Source: Nitratireductor aquibiodomus NL21 = JCM 21793 (GTDB taxonomy: Bacteria > Pseudomonadota > Alphaproteobacteria > Rhizobiales > Rhizobiaceae). Taken from it: DNA of 33,187 bases. A model generated the notes under the pieces. It was not told the origin of the DNA, made no database searches, and saw only the letters and a program-made list of their open reading frames with translations. The stretch lies in assembly GCF_000615975.1 (NCBI RefSeq), contig NZ_BAMP01000045.1, positions 1 through 33,187 of the forward strand. Direction: 5' to 3'. Shown here in pieces: positions 16,081 through 25,385 of the stretch. How positions within the stretch are numbered: position 1 is the stretch's first letter; the number at the start of each line of letters is the position of its first letter. The translations under genes and the position numbers were made by a program.

Positions 16081-17610
16081 TCAGGCGGTCAATGCCAGAC
16101 GCTCGACGTTGTCGCTCTTGCTGTGGATCGCAGGCGCGGCCTCAGGCCGTCCGAGAAAATAGCCCTGGAAGCGGTTGCAGCCGGCGGCGCGCGCAAGATC
16201 GAACTCTTCTTCGGTCTCGATCCCCTCGGCAACGATTGTGAGACCCTGAATGCGCGCGATCTGGGTGAGGGCTGAGACGAACACCTGGGCAATGCGGTCA
16301 TGTCCAAGGTTGCGGATGTAGCTGCGGTCGATCTTGATCGCATCAATGGGCAGCGTCTTGATGTAGTTGAAACCGCAATGGCCGGTGCCGAAATCGTCCA
16401 GCGCGATGTGGAAACCCATCTCGCGCAGCCGTTCGATGCGGGCGATGATTTCAGGCGTCGCAGCGGTGGCGACGGTCTCGGTGATTTCGAGGACGAACCG
16501 GTTTGCTGAAGCCCCCGTCTCACGCAGCACGCGATCGAGCATGTGCACGAGACCATCGCGCTTGAGCTGTTCGCCCGAGACATTGATGCTAATGCGGTTG
16601 CAGGCGAAACGGTCGAGGTCGAGGCACGCACGGCGAAACACCCATTCGCCGACCATGTCAATCAGGTTCGACCTCTCGGCCACGGGGATGAATTCGGCTG
16701 GCGAGACCATGCCGCGCACGGGATGGCGCCAGCGCACCAGACCTTCCAGCTCGGTGCAGTTGCGTTCGGAATCGGTCAGGGGCTGGTAGTGAAGCTCCAG
16801 CTCGTTGAGATAGATCGCGGCACGCAACTCGCGCTCCATGAAGCGGCGCTGGCGTTTTTCCGACAGCATGTCGGGATCGAAGACGGTGATACGGCCGCGC
16901 CCGGCGCCCTTGCTCTCGTACAGGGCAAGATCGGCCAGCAGGGGAAGTTCTTTGTGGCTGCTCGCATGCTGGGGCGCCACAGCTATACCGATCGATGCGC
17001 CGAGTGGTATCTGATGCCCCTCGCAGGCCCGGCCTCTCTGCAGCATGGCGAGCAGTTTCTCGGCACGGGAGCGGCAGCGCGCGAGATCGTTGCCATACAT
17101 CAGGATGGCGAATTCGTCGCCGCCGAGCCGGCCGATGGTGCAATCGGGGAAACAGTGCTTCGCGCAGGCGACCAGATGTGCCAGCGCTTCGTCTCCGAAC
17201 TGGTGGCCGAACCCGTCATTGAGCTGCTTGAAATGGTCGAGGTCGACAAGCAGGAGCATGATGCGGCGCGGCTTCGAGAGCGTGCCGATGCTGGTGTTGA
17301 GCTCGTCGAGAAACCGCCCGCGGGTCAGGGCGCCGGTGAGAAGGTCGTTTTCGGTAAGACGTGTGCGCTCGGCCTCGATGCGCACGGCATCCCTCAGCTG
17401 ATCGGTGACAGTGCGTTTGAGGTACTCAAGCAGACCCAGGCCGGCGATGCTGAGCGCAAGGCAGGTGAAAAGCAGCCAGTCCGATACACTGCTTTCGCCA
17501 GGCGCCAGAAAATAGGCGGCGGCGGCGAGCGCGGTCGCAGTGATCAGCAGCGTCTGAACGCCGATATAAACACGCTTGCCGTTGCGGCGCACGGTGGAGA
17601 GGATGCTCAT
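16081..17610 (-). CDS. GGDEF-EAL c-di-GMP signalling protein, membrane-anchored
   Basis: 509 residues. Two hydrophobic segments (about residues 17-35 and 44-61) anchor the N-terminus without a clear periplasmic sensor. GGDEF is intact (RLGGDEFAIL, 163-167), with LVDLDHFKQLND upstream; the RxxD inhibitory site expected just before it is missing. The EAL domain begins near 265 and keeps the metal-binding and catalytic residues: Glu289 in ELEGLVRW (EGL instead of EAL), Asn343, LEITE, LDDFGTG, IKIDRSY, VAEGIET and FQGYFL. So it may both make and break c-di-GMP. The usual DDFGTGYSS loop reads DDFGTGHCG. It lies 126 bases after aspartate aminotransferase on the same strand. Confidence 0.92.
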   Translation of the reverse strand: MSILSTVRRNGKRVYIGVQTLLITATALAAAAYFLAPGESSVSDWLLFTCLALSIAGLGLLEYLKRTVTDQLRDAVRIEAERTRLTENDLLTGALTRGRFLDELNTSIGTLSKPRRIMLLLVDLDHFKQLNDGFGHQFGDEALAHLVACAKHCFPDCTIGRLGGDEFAILMYGNDLARCRSRAEKLLAMLQRGRACEGHQIPLGASIGIAVAPQHASSHKELPLLADLALYESKGAGRGRITVFDPDMLSEKRQRRFMERELRAAIYLNELELHYQPLTDSERNCTELEGLVRWRHPVRGMVSPAEFIPVAERSNLIDMVGEWVFRRACLDLDRFACNRISINVSGEQLKRDGLVHMLDRVLRETGASANRFVLEITETVATAATPEIIARIERLREMGFHIALDDFGTGHCGFNYIKTLPIDAIKIDRSYIRNLGHDRIAQVFVSALTQIARIQGLTIVAEGIETEEEFDLARAAGCNRFQGYFLGRPEAAPAIHSKSDNVERLALTA

Positions 17611-17679
17611 GACCCCCGATGTCTCCCCAAAACCCTTGGAAAGGAGAGAACAATACGAAACTTAAAGAGGGCGTTAATA

Positions 17680-17717
17680 CTATTGCGCCGCAGAAAGAAA
17701 ATTTTGCGGCGCAATAG
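17680..17717. terminator. Perfect 13-bp inverted repeat between aspartate aminotransferase and the GGDEF-EAL gene
   Basis: CTATTGCGCCGCA (17680-17692) and TGCGGCGCAATAG (17705-17717) form a perfect stem with a 12-base A/T-rich loop, 19 bases downstream of the aminotransferase stop. A transcript-end hairpin for that gene is most likely. On the minus strand the tail is TATTAACG, so it is not a classical T-tract terminator; an operator is the alternative. Confidence 0.5.
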
Positions 17718-17736
17718 CCGGATATCGAAGCTGCTT

Positions 17737-18966
<1,230 letters not shown>

Positions 18967-19121
18967 TTACACTGAGCTTCAGCGTGGTCCTTCATGTCCG
19001 ATCGCGGAAAGAATCGCAAGCGGCCAGCCGATTTGCGGCGTTAAACCAGTCGTTAACGGCGAATAAAGGCGTTTGCTGGCATTTTAAGCCCCATGAATGA
19101 CGAGACTTGAGGAAGCGCAGC

Positions 19122-20942
19122 ATGCCGCGCAGCATCGGCCTCGCCCACATCGCCCGACAGGATGACGGGACGGCTGTGGGCATCTGGGGCGGTTACACAC
19201 TAAAATCCGCCTTTCAGCCGATTTTCTCCTTTCGTGAAGGCCGTCTTCTCGTGACTGCTTATGAGGGGTTGATCCGTCCTTTTCGGGATGAGCAGCCGGT
19301 CGGCCCCGGAACTTTTTTTTCCAGCATTCCCGAGGTCGACCGCTTTCAGGTCGAAACGCTGGCAAGAACGCTGCATCTCCTCAACGCCGGTGTCAGTCTC
19401 AGTGAAACGGCATCGCTTTTCGTCAATTTCGACCCATCGCATTTCGTCGATGCCGCTTCTGCGGCAAGTGCGCTGCGCGATGTTCAGGTTGTCTTGAGAG
19501 ATTCCGGTATCACGGCCGAACGCGTTGTCTGTGAAATCACCGAACAGGAAACGGGATCGGACGAAACGCTCCTCGGCTTTGTGCAGGCGCTCAAGGGATA
19601 TGGGCACCGGGTCGCGGTTGACGACTACGGAGCAGACAGTTCCGACCTCAGGCGCATAGAGGCTCTGGGACCTGACATCGTCAAGTTCGACGGCGCTTGG
19701 ACGGGCCATCTTCTGGCATCCGCCCCCGGCGTCGCGATGTTGACCGAGATGGTCCGCGCCTTCTCCGAGAAGGGCATTCGCACCGTTTTCGAGGGAATTG
19801 AAACCGGCCAGCAGCTTGAGCTCGCCGAAAGCTGCGGTGTCTCCATGGTTCAGGGGTTCGCGCTTGCCCGGCCTCAACTGGCTCCCGGTGCGTTCAAAGA
19901 GTTCGAGCTGCGCGGGAGAGCGAGCGCCGACGGGCACTTGCCGGCACGGCGGAGCGCCTGGAGCAGGGCAAGGCCGAAAAAACCAGACGCGATGTTTCGC
20001 CGAACAGAAGCGGACGCACCTTCGGTCGCCGTGGAACCTAGAACGATGCCTGGACGATCAGCATCCCCGGCCTGCGGTGCGCTTATTGCCGATGAAATCG
20101 GTCTGGAGACGGGTGTGTACGGGGTCTACCGGCTCCGTTCCCTCTATCAGCCTGCTTTCCGGATTTCGTCCGGCAGGCTGATACCGGAAGGCCTTGAGGC
20201 GTCGGTTTTGCCGCTGCTCGACTTCACACCGGTGAAACCGGAAGTGCTTTTCTCTTCCGTCGACAGCGCAGCAGAGGGAGAACTACAGTCCCTTTGCAAT
20301 CTGATGCATATCGGAAATCATCATCATACCGGGCAGGAGGGCCTCTCGCTTCATCTTCCGTTCGGGCCGGCATTGCTTCGCGGACCCAAAGCGCTGGATC
20401 ATCTGGCACTTGCCTTCGCCCGGCTTGCGGAGACGGCCCTTTCTCCGCGGTCACTGGTGTTCCGCGTGTCGGGCACCGGGCCGGATGATCAGGAGATTTC
20501 CAGCCGGTTTATCGAGACGATACGGTCGGCGGGGGGGCGCATAGCGTTGGACGGTTTTGGGGCGCAGCCTGACGTTCTGGAAGCCGTCGACCGGGTTCAG
20601 CCGGACATCGTGAACGTCGACGGTTCATGGTTTCGCCGTGTGGCAAACATTACGTCGGCGGTGCGATTGATGCGTCAGATGGCGGAGAATCTTCAGCGCG
20701 CCGGCATCAGGGTTTCGATCAAGGGGATCGAGGACCCGGTCCATCTTCTGGCGGCGATGTCGGTCGGTGCCGATCTCGTGCAGGGTGACCTGCTTGCCGG
20801 GCCGAAGGAGGCGGGTTCTGCTATGGATCTGCGCCCGCTGAATGCTGCACGGGTGCTCCGCGATCCCCGGAAAGTCGTTGTCTCGTTGAGCGAGAGATGG
20901 CGGTGTGGCTGGCCTGCGTCTGCCTCGCGGACAAAGTTCTGA
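19122..20942 (+). CDS. Tandem EAL protein: intact first EAL domain, degenerate second EAL domain
   Basis: 606 residues from ATG 19122, with GAGGAAG about 7 bases upstream; an in-frame TTG at 19107 would add five residues. Domain 1 (about 20-262) keeps Glu48 (YEGLIRP), Asn102 (FVNFDP), Glu138 (CEITE), Asp167-Asp168 (VDDYG), Lys188 (IVKFD), Glu224 (VFEGIET) and Gln244 (VQGF), the c-di-GMP phosphodiesterase set. Domain 2 (about 330-570) repeats the layout (VYGVYRLRSLYQPAF, ALDGFGAQPD, DIVNVDGSW, VQGDLLAGP) but has lost nearly all: EIT to RVS, DD to DG, Lys to Asn498, Glu to Lys534. It is likely a regulatory or binding domain. No membrane segment or other sensor domain is seen. Confidence 0.9.
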   Translation: MPRSIGLAHIARQDDGTAVGIWGGYTLKSAFQPIFSFREGRLLVTAYEGLIRPFRDEQPVGPGTFFSSIPEVDRFQVETLARTLHLLNAGVSLSETASLFVNFDPSHFVDAASAASALRDVQVVLRDSGITAERVVCEITEQETGSDETLLGFVQALKGYGHRVAVDDYGADSSDLRRIEALGPDIVKFDGAWTGHLLASAPGVAMLTEMVRAFSEKGIRTVFEGIETGQQLELAESCGVSMVQGFALARPQLAPGAFKEFELRGRASADGHLPARRSAWSRARPKKPDAMFRRTEADAPSVAVEPRTMPGRSASPACGALIADEIGLETGVYGVYRLRSLYQPAFRISSGRLIPEGLEASVLPLLDFTPVKPEVLFSSVDSAAEGELQSLCNLMHIGNHHHTGQEGLSLHLPFGPALLRGPKALDHLALAFARLAETALSPRSLVFRVSGTGPDDQEISSRFIETIRSAGGRIALDGFGAQPDVLEAVDRVQPDIVNVDGSWFRRVANITSAVRLMRQMAENLQRAGIRVSIKGIEDPVHLLAAMSVGADLVQGDLLAGPKEAGSAMDLRPLNAARVLRDPRKVVVSLSERWRCGWPASASRTKF

Positions 20943-20946
20943 ATAA

Positions 20947-20975
20947 ACAGAAGCCCGACAAGGTCGGGCTTCTGT
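20947..20975. terminator. Bidirectional terminator hairpin
   Basis: ACAGAAGCCCGAC (20947-20959) and GTCGGGCTTCTGT (20963-20975) make a perfect 13-bp stem with a 3-base loop. It lies four bases after the tandem EAL stop and seven before the end of the converging gene. On the minus strand it is followed by TTTATTC, on the plus strand by CCTGTC. Confidence 0.8.
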
Positions 20976-20982
20976 CCTGTCG

Positions 20983-21492
20983 TCAATTCTCGGAGCTGTC
21001 GGGTGCAACCGACGGGTTATCCTGATTTTCACCGTAGGCGGCGGCCACGGAAAGGAGATCCGGACCGTTTTCAGGATCTTTGTGGAGGAGAGCGATCCGG
21101 GCGGCAGATTCCGGGCTGGAAATGCGCTGCAGCATGGACGCGAATTGTTCGTTTTTCTGGACCTCAAGCGCCGCGCGTCTCGCCCAGGCTTCGATCCTGA
21201 CACCGTCTTCGGGCTCTTCGGGCAACCTGTTCATCGAGGAGACACGGTATCTGCTTTCCACGGCGGCAGAGCCGTTTGAAGGTGCAGAAGACTGGCTGTT
21301 GCCAGAACCGGGCGTGCCCGGCGTCGGCTGGGCCTGACCCGGAGAATTACCGGAGCCCGCGGTTCCCCCATCAGCCGGTTCGGGCTGCGTCGTCCCGTTT
21401 AGTGGGGAAGCAGGATCCTGAGTGTCTGGCTGTCTGGCCGGCGGCGTGTATCTGTCGATCAGCGGCAGGTTCAATATATTTCCGAGCAACAC
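20983..21492 (-). CDS. Hypothetical protein, Pro/Gly/Ser-rich N-terminal half
   Basis: 169 residues from a GTG at 21492 with AGGAGAGGA upstream. The first eleven residues are hydrophobic (MLLGNILNLPL), too short for a clear signal peptide. Residues about 17-80 are low complexity with Pro, Gly, Ser, Gln and Asn, ending near VESRYRVSSMNRLPEEPEDG. A structured-looking acidic segment follows (VRIEAWARRAALEVQKNEQFASMLQRI, about 97-125). I do not recognise a family. GC-poor or foreign signs are not evident. It converges on the tandem EAL gene. Strong ribosome site, terminator at its end and lack of a competing frame support it as real. Confidence 0.55.
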   Translation of the reverse strand: MLLGNILNLPLIDRYTPPARQPDTQDPASPLNGTTQPEPADGGTAGSGNSPGQAQPTPGTPGSGNSQSSAPSNGSAAVESRYRVSSMNRLPEEPEDGVRIEAWARRAALEVQKNEQFASMLQRISSPESAARIALLHKDPENGPDLLSVAAAYGENQDNPSVAPDSSEN

Positions 21493-21634
21493 GAAGCGTC
21501 CTCTCCTGGTTCTGGTGCAAATTTGTACAACGGGTTGTGTCCTGTCTTCCGTTGCTACCAGAGAGGGATTTTGAAACTGTGTTCGGGTTCGGGAAAATTC
21601 GACACAAATTGCGCGAATATTGTGTCCGGGCTGT
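21493..21634. other. Intergenic region between two small unknown genes
   Basis: 142 bases between the starts and stops of two minus-strand genes. It should hold the promoter of the 169-residue protein. The sequence is more AT-rich than its surroundings near 21580-21620; no clear boxes were assigned. Confidence 0.25.
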
Positions 21635-21892
21635 TCAGGCTGCGGCTTTGTCGCCGATGCTGGCAGAGGTTTGTGCTTTGCCGTTTTCGTCCATCTTTCC
21701 GGATGTCATCTTTTTGCGCATCGCGCGCAACACCGCATTGAGAAGATCGATGTCGATATAGAACTGTTTTGACAGTTCGAGAGCGATCTGGTCCATCGCA
21801 ACGCCTTTCGTGAGTAGGCGTTTGACCTCCGCGATCATCGCCGATGGTTCAGTCAGGCGATTTTTGATGCCGTTGTCGGTAGATTGAAGCAT
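21635..21892 (-). CDS. Small hypothetical protein, helical
   Basis: 85 residues from ATG 21892; an in-frame ATG at codon 19 is an alternative. The middle (about 19-60) is likely alpha-helical: IAEVKRLLTKGVAMDQIALELSKQFYIDIDLLNAVLRAMRKKM. The tail is short and polar, ending GDKAAA. A helix of regular Leu/Ile spacing with basic residues could pair with another protein or bind nucleic acid, but no family is recognised. The ribosome site is weak (GGGAA). It is the first of three small or medium minus-strand genes after ogt in the direction of transcription, with 181 bases upstream. Confidence 0.5.
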   Translation of the reverse strand: MLQSTDNGIKNRLTEPSAMIAEVKRLLTKGVAMDQIALELSKQFYIDIDLLNAVLRAMRKKMTSGKMDENGKAQTSASIGDKAAA

Positions 21893-22073
21893 GGTATTCC
21901 CGCCGATTGAAAATCACGGACGCAACGAACCCAACGCTGGACAGAAATGCCGTCGATAAATCGACCGATTGACGGCAAGATTGTGGCTGTCCCCATTAAT
22001 CACCGGGGCCATCCGAATCGTGTTTATTATGCGTGCTGCGCGCTCGCGTGCAAGGTGCGGGATTCAACTCCCG
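21893..22073. promoter_or_regulatory. Intergenic region upstream of the 85-residue gene
   Basis: 181 bases. It holds a GTCGAT-AA-ATCGAC inverted repeat (21952-21965) that could be an operator for the small gene; it also holds the hairpin at the end of ogt. Nothing else is supported. Confidence 0.25.
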
Positions 22074-22074
22074 C
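22057..22074 (-). terminator. Short hairpin at the ogt stop codon
   Basis: GCGGGA (22057-22062) pairs with TCCCGC (22069-22074) across a 6-base loop TTCAAC; it touches the stop codon (22074-22076). There is no T-tract after it, so termination is uncertain. Its resemblance to a tRNA T-arm was considered and rejected. Confidence 0.3.
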
Positions 22075-22628
22075 TAGAATGAGAAGGCTCCCTGCGCAGG
22101 GACCGCGTTTGGCGAGCGAGCGTTTTCCAGTGCGAGCATCTTCTGCTTTGTCGTGACGCCGCCATGGGCGGAAAATCCACCGATCCTGCCGCCGGCGGCA
22201 AGCACGCGATGGCAGGGGATGATGAGGGGGACGGGATTCTGGCCCATGGCTGCGCCCGTCTCCCGGGTGGCTTTCGGAAATCCGACACTTTCGCAAAGCG
22301 CGCCATAGGTTGTTGTTTCGCCGTAGGCGAGGCGACGCATGGCGGTGTAAAGCGCGCGGTGAAACGGGCTGACGCCTGAAAGATCGAGAGGCACGCTGGA
22401 AAAGGTCTCCTCGCTGCCGTCAAAATAGCGCTGTGCGGTTGCCACAAGATCTGCCATTTCACCTGTCGGCTGAGTGGCTCTGGAGACCGGCAGGCGCTGT
22501 CTCAGCAATCTTTCGACGGGTTCTGCCTCGGGCGTGGGAAGAATGAAGCGCGCAAGCCCCACTTCGCTCCAGCCTGCACCGCAAAAGCCAAAGGCCGTTT
22601 CGAACACGTGATAAGCACTGTAGGTCAT
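22074..22628 (-). CDS. ogt: Methylated-DNA--[protein]-cysteine S-methyltransferase
   Basis: 184 residues from ATG 22628. The active site is IIPCHRVL with acceptor Cys139, followed by GGRIGGFSAHGGVTTKQKML, the usual guanine-binding end. SPFHRALYTAMRRLAYGETTTYGAL (about 87-111) is the helix-turn-helix that grips DNA. It repairs O6-alkylguanine by moving the alkyl group to its own Cys, a one-use reaction. An in-frame GTG at 22643 would add five residues. There is no Ada N-terminal domain, so it is Ogt-like. It is divergent from the lytic transglycosylase-like gene across about 130 bases. Confidence 0.92.
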   Translation of the reverse strand: MTYSAYHVFETAFGFCGAGWSEVGLARFILPTPEAEPVERLLRQRLPVSRATQPTGEMADLVATAQRYFDGSEETFSSVPLDLSGVSPFHRALYTAMRRLAYGETTTYGALCESVGFPKATRETGAAMGQNPVPLIIPCHRVLAAGGRIGGFSAHGGVTTKQKMLALENARSPNAVPAQGAFSF

Positions 22629-22760
22629 GGCGCACCCAACCACACTGTTTCCAGTGCCACGTCTAGCATGGAAACACTATGGTACAAAGAGTGAACGGGC
22701 ATTGTCCTGACATGAGATTGCCACGCTTTGCATAGCACGGTAGAAGGCGCGCGGGTGGGG

Positions 22761-23414
22761 ATGATCTTATCGAAGGAATGCGCCTTGCCATTGTTTTCCC
22801 GAATGTTCGTTATCGGTCTCGTGATCGCATTGCCATCCATGGCCGGTTGCACAACGACCGGGAGCGATGGTCAGGCCAAAGCCGATGCCACCGAAAGCAG
22901 CGCCGATGCGGCGGTTGTTGCGAACAGTCTGGTTGCAGAACAGGATGCCGCGATCTCCGGCGAAGACGTAAGCCCTGAAGCGTTTGCGGGCCAGCGCCTG
23001 CCTTCCGCCGCGCTGACGGCACTGGAAGCCGGTGCAAGTGTGGACCCCGTTGCTCCGCGCAGCGCCGAGCTCGATGCGCTGATCGCCCAGTATGCGGGCA
23101 TCTACGATGTGCCTGAGCGGCTGGTGCGCAGGGTCGTGAAGCGGGAGAGCAATTTTAATCCGACGGCCCGCAACCGCATTTATTGGGGGCTGATGCAGAT
23201 TCGTCATGATACAGCGCAGACCATGGGCTATCGCGGCCCTGCTTCCGGTTTGCTGGATGCCGAAACCAATCTGAAATATGCGGTCAAATACCTCCGTGGG
23301 GCGTACATCACCGCCGAGGGGAACGAAGATCGCGCGGTGCGTTTTTATGCCAGCGGTTACTACTACGATGCCAAGCGTAAGGGACTGCTCAGGGAAACCG
23401 GGCTGCGCGACTGA
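22761..23414 (+). CDS. Lytic transglycosylase (SLT)-domain lipoprotein
   Basis: 217 residues. A hydrophobic start ends in LPSMAGC, a lipobox with Cys30, so it should be lipid-anchored in the periplasm. After an Ala-rich linker (about 35-100) comes a short SLT domain: LIAQYAGIYDVPERLVRRVVKRESNFNP with catalytic Glu129, then WGLMQIRHDTAQTMGY and LKYAVKYLRGAY. These cut the glycan strands of peptidoglycan and leave anhydro ends. The length is near that of small rhizobial SLT proteins. ATG 22761 was chosen since the next in-frame ATG (22803) has no ribosome site and the one chosen has a G-rich sequence just upstream. Confidence 0.85.
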   Translation: MILSKECALPLFSRMFVIGLVIALPSMAGCTTTGSDGQAKADATESSADAAVVANSLVAEQDAAISGEDVSPEAFAGQRLPSAALTALEAGASVDPVAPRSAELDALIAQYAGIYDVPERLVRRVVKRESNFNPTARNRIYWGLMQIRHDTAQTMGYRGPASGLLDAETNLKYAVKYLRGAYITAEGNEDRAVRFYASGYYYDAKRKGLLRETGLRD

Positions 23415-23446
23415 AATGTGGCCTCGGCGGGAGGTGTCAGCAGCGT

Positions 23447-23460
23447 TCGAGCGCGCTCGA
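23447..23460. repeat. 14-bp palindrome between the SLT gene and the ABC exporter
   Basis: TCGAGCGCGCTCGA is its own reverse complement, 30 bases after the SLT stop and about 110 before the exporter. An imperfect inverted repeat (AATCCGGTTC with GAACTCTGGATT) follows at about 23462-23487. One or both may be binding sites for a regulator of the exporter or a transcript-end hairpin. Confidence 0.3.
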
Positions 23461-23568
23461 TAATCCGGTTCTGACGAACTCTGGATTGGTGTATGTCTCG
23501 GCGCTGTCGGAGACTGCCTCGCGGATCCGTCTTGCAGTGACGGGAAACGGCTGCCCGGAGGATTACGC

Positions 23569-24579
23569 ATGAACGATTTGAACCCGATGGGCACCATGCC
23601 GGCCGCCCACGACACATTGCCTCTTGCGATTTCCGTGCGCGGATTGGCCAAGCGCTATGGAGACGTCACGGCGCTGGACGGCATCGATCTGGATGTCCCG
23701 CGGGGCATGATCTTCGGCATTCTGGGGCCGAATGGTGCGGGCAAGACCACGCTGATCCGCCTGCTCGCCACACTTGCGCGTCCGGACAGCGGTTCCGCAA
23801 CCGTCATGGGGCACGATGTTGTTTCAGACCCGCAGGCGGTGAGAGGTGCCATTGCACTGACCGGGCAGTTTGCCTCGCTCGACGAAGACCTGACGGGTCG
23901 TGAGAACCTTGTCATGCTCGCCCGGCTCTGGGGCTTTTCAGGCAGTCTTGCCAAAGCGAGAGCGGATGAGCTGCTTGCAGCCTTCGAGCTCTCGGATGCA
24001 GCCAGAAAACAGGTCAAGTCCTATTCCGGCGGGATGCGGAGGCGGCTCGATATTGCCGCTTCGCTAATCGTCACACCGGGCGTCCTGTTCCTCGACGAAC
24101 CCACGACGGGGCTCGATCCGAAAGCACGGCAGGGCGTCTGGAAAATGATCCGCGCGCTCGCTCAGTCGGGCGTAACAATCCTTCTGACGACACAGTATCT
24201 TGAGGAGGCCGATCAACTGGCCGCGCGTATCGCCGTCATTGATCGTGGCCGCAAAATTGCTGAAGGCACGAGCCGGGAGCTCAAGTCGGCCATTGGCTCC
24301 GGCTTCCTCCATGTCGCGCTTGCCGACAACGGACGACTGGACGAGGCAGAAGCCATTCTGGAGCGGACTTTGGGGGCGACCGTGCAGCGCAGCGCTGAAG
24401 GCGCACAGCTTTCCGTTGTCGCCGGCTCCACCAGGGCCGCCAACGAAGCGCTTGCGGCGCTAATTTCAGCGGGGATAGAGCTTTCCGACTTTTCTATGGG
24501 CTCACCGAGCCTGGATGAGGTGTTTTTAGCACTGACCGGGCAGCCCATGGAAGAAGAGACCGGGGGAGAGGCATCATGA
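23569..24579 (+). CDS. ABC-2 type exporter ATP-binding protein (DrrA type)
   Basis: 336 residues with GGAGG 7 bases before the ATG. Walker A is GPNGAGKT (53-60), the signature is YSGGM (152-156) and Walker B is VLFLDEPTTGLDP (Asp176-Glu177); the switch is in TTQYLEEADQLAARI. The C-terminal 100 residues, with FLALTGQPMEEETG at the end, match the extra domain of the daunorubicin-resistance (DrrA) family. With the permease it forms an exporter that uses ATP to move a hydrophobic compound outward. Its stop overlaps the permease start (ATGA, 24576-24579), so synthesis is coupled. The substrate cannot be inferred. Confidence 0.93.
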   Translation: MNDLNPMGTMPAAHDTLPLAISVRGLAKRYGDVTALDGIDLDVPRGMIFGILGPNGAGKTTLIRLLATLARPDSGSATVMGHDVVSDPQAVRGAIALTGQFASLDEDLTGRENLVMLARLWGFSGSLAKARADELLAAFELSDAARKQVKSYSGGMRRRLDIAASLIVTPGVLFLDEPTTGLDPKARQGVWKMIRALAQSGVTILLTTQYLEEADQLAARIAVIDRGRKIAEGTSRELKSAIGSGFLHVALADNGRLDEAEAILERTLGATVQRSAEGAQLSVVAGSTRAANEALAALISAGIELSDFSMGSPSLDEVFLALTGQPMEEETGGEAS

Positions 24580-25385
24580 GTTCCTTGGAAAACGGCCCGG
24601 CAATGCTTTCCAATCTGGCGCGTCCGCCCCGGCCGTCCGCAATTTCCAATGCACTGACCTTTGGCTGGCGGGCGGTGTTGAAATTCAAGCACGTGCCCGA
24701 GCAACTGTTCGACCTGATCATGACGCCCCTCATGTTCACGCTGCTGTTCACATTCGTTTTCGGTGGTGCGCTGGCCGGGTCCACGAGCGACTATCTGCAA
24801 TTCTTCCTGCCTGGCATTCTGGTGCAGACCGTGGTGTTCAACTCGGTCTATTCAGGCATGGGCCTGTCGACGGACCTCTCCAAGGGCCTGTTTGAACGTT
24901 TTCGCTCACTGCCCATCTGGTCCCTTTCGCCCTTTGCGGGGCTTATGGTGGGCGATGTTCTGCGTCACACCATTGCGGGGCTGATCATTCTCACCGTGGG
25001 ACTTGTGCTGGGCTATCGCCCGGAAGCGGGGATCGCGGGAGTTGTCGCGTCCTTTGTGCTTCTGATCGCCATCGGCTTTGGTGTCGGCTGGATTTTCATC
25101 GTGCTCGGATTGCTGATCCGCACACCGATGACCGTGATGACCATCGGTTTCACATTCATCTTTCCGCTGGTGTTCGCCTCCAATATCATGGTGCGCCCGG
25201 AAACAATGCCGGGCTGGCTGGAGGCGTTTGTGGTGCGGAACCCTGTGTCGCACATGACGACGGCCCTGCGGGGGCTGATGAGCGGAACGGCCACAGGGGG
25301 CGAAGTGGTGCTTGCGCTTGTTGCGCCGGCACTTTTGACAATCGTGCTGTCACCACTTGTTTTGTGGCTTTACCGGCGCAGCTAG
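24576..25385 (+). CDS. ABC-2 type exporter permease (DrrB type)
   Basis: 269 residues with about six hydrophobic segments. It matches ABC-2 permeases: LFDLIMTPLMFTLLFTFVFGGAL, FLPGILVQTVVFNSVYSGMG, DLSKGLFERFRSLPIW (the coupling segment) and NPVSHMTTALRGLMSG near the end. It forms the membrane channel of the DrrAB-type pump with the preceding ATPase; two copies of each are usual in the family. The start overlaps the ATPase stop. Its last 36 bases overlap the end of the convergent cupin gene, and a strong hairpin (25411-25436) lies 26 bases after its stop. Confidence 0.92.
   Translation: MSSLENGPAMLSNLARPPRPSAISNALTFGWRAVLKFKHVPEQLFDLIMTPLMFTLLFTFVFGGALAGSTSDYLQFFLPGILVQTVVFNSVYSGMGLSTDLSKGLFERFRSLPIWSLSPFAGLMVGDVLRHTIAGLIILTVGLVLGYRPEAGIAGVVASFVLLIAIGFGVGWIFIVLGLLIRTPMTVMTIGFTFIFPLVFASNIMVRPETMPGWLEAFVVRNPVSHMTTALRGLMSGTATGGEVVLALVAPALLTIVLSPLVLWLYRRS

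Noticed and set aside
19041..19057. Possible CtrA site (TTAA and TTAAC) upstream of the tandem EAL gene
   Set aside because: The spacer is 8 bases and not 7, so it does not fit the consensus; not strong enough to call.
22057..22074. tRNA T-arm-like sequence that might mark a tRNA remnant or attachment site
   Set aside because: The loop is 6 bases with a 6-bp stem, not the 5-bp stem with 7-base loop of a T-arm, and no other tRNA arms precede it. It is better explained as a hairpin at the end of ogt.
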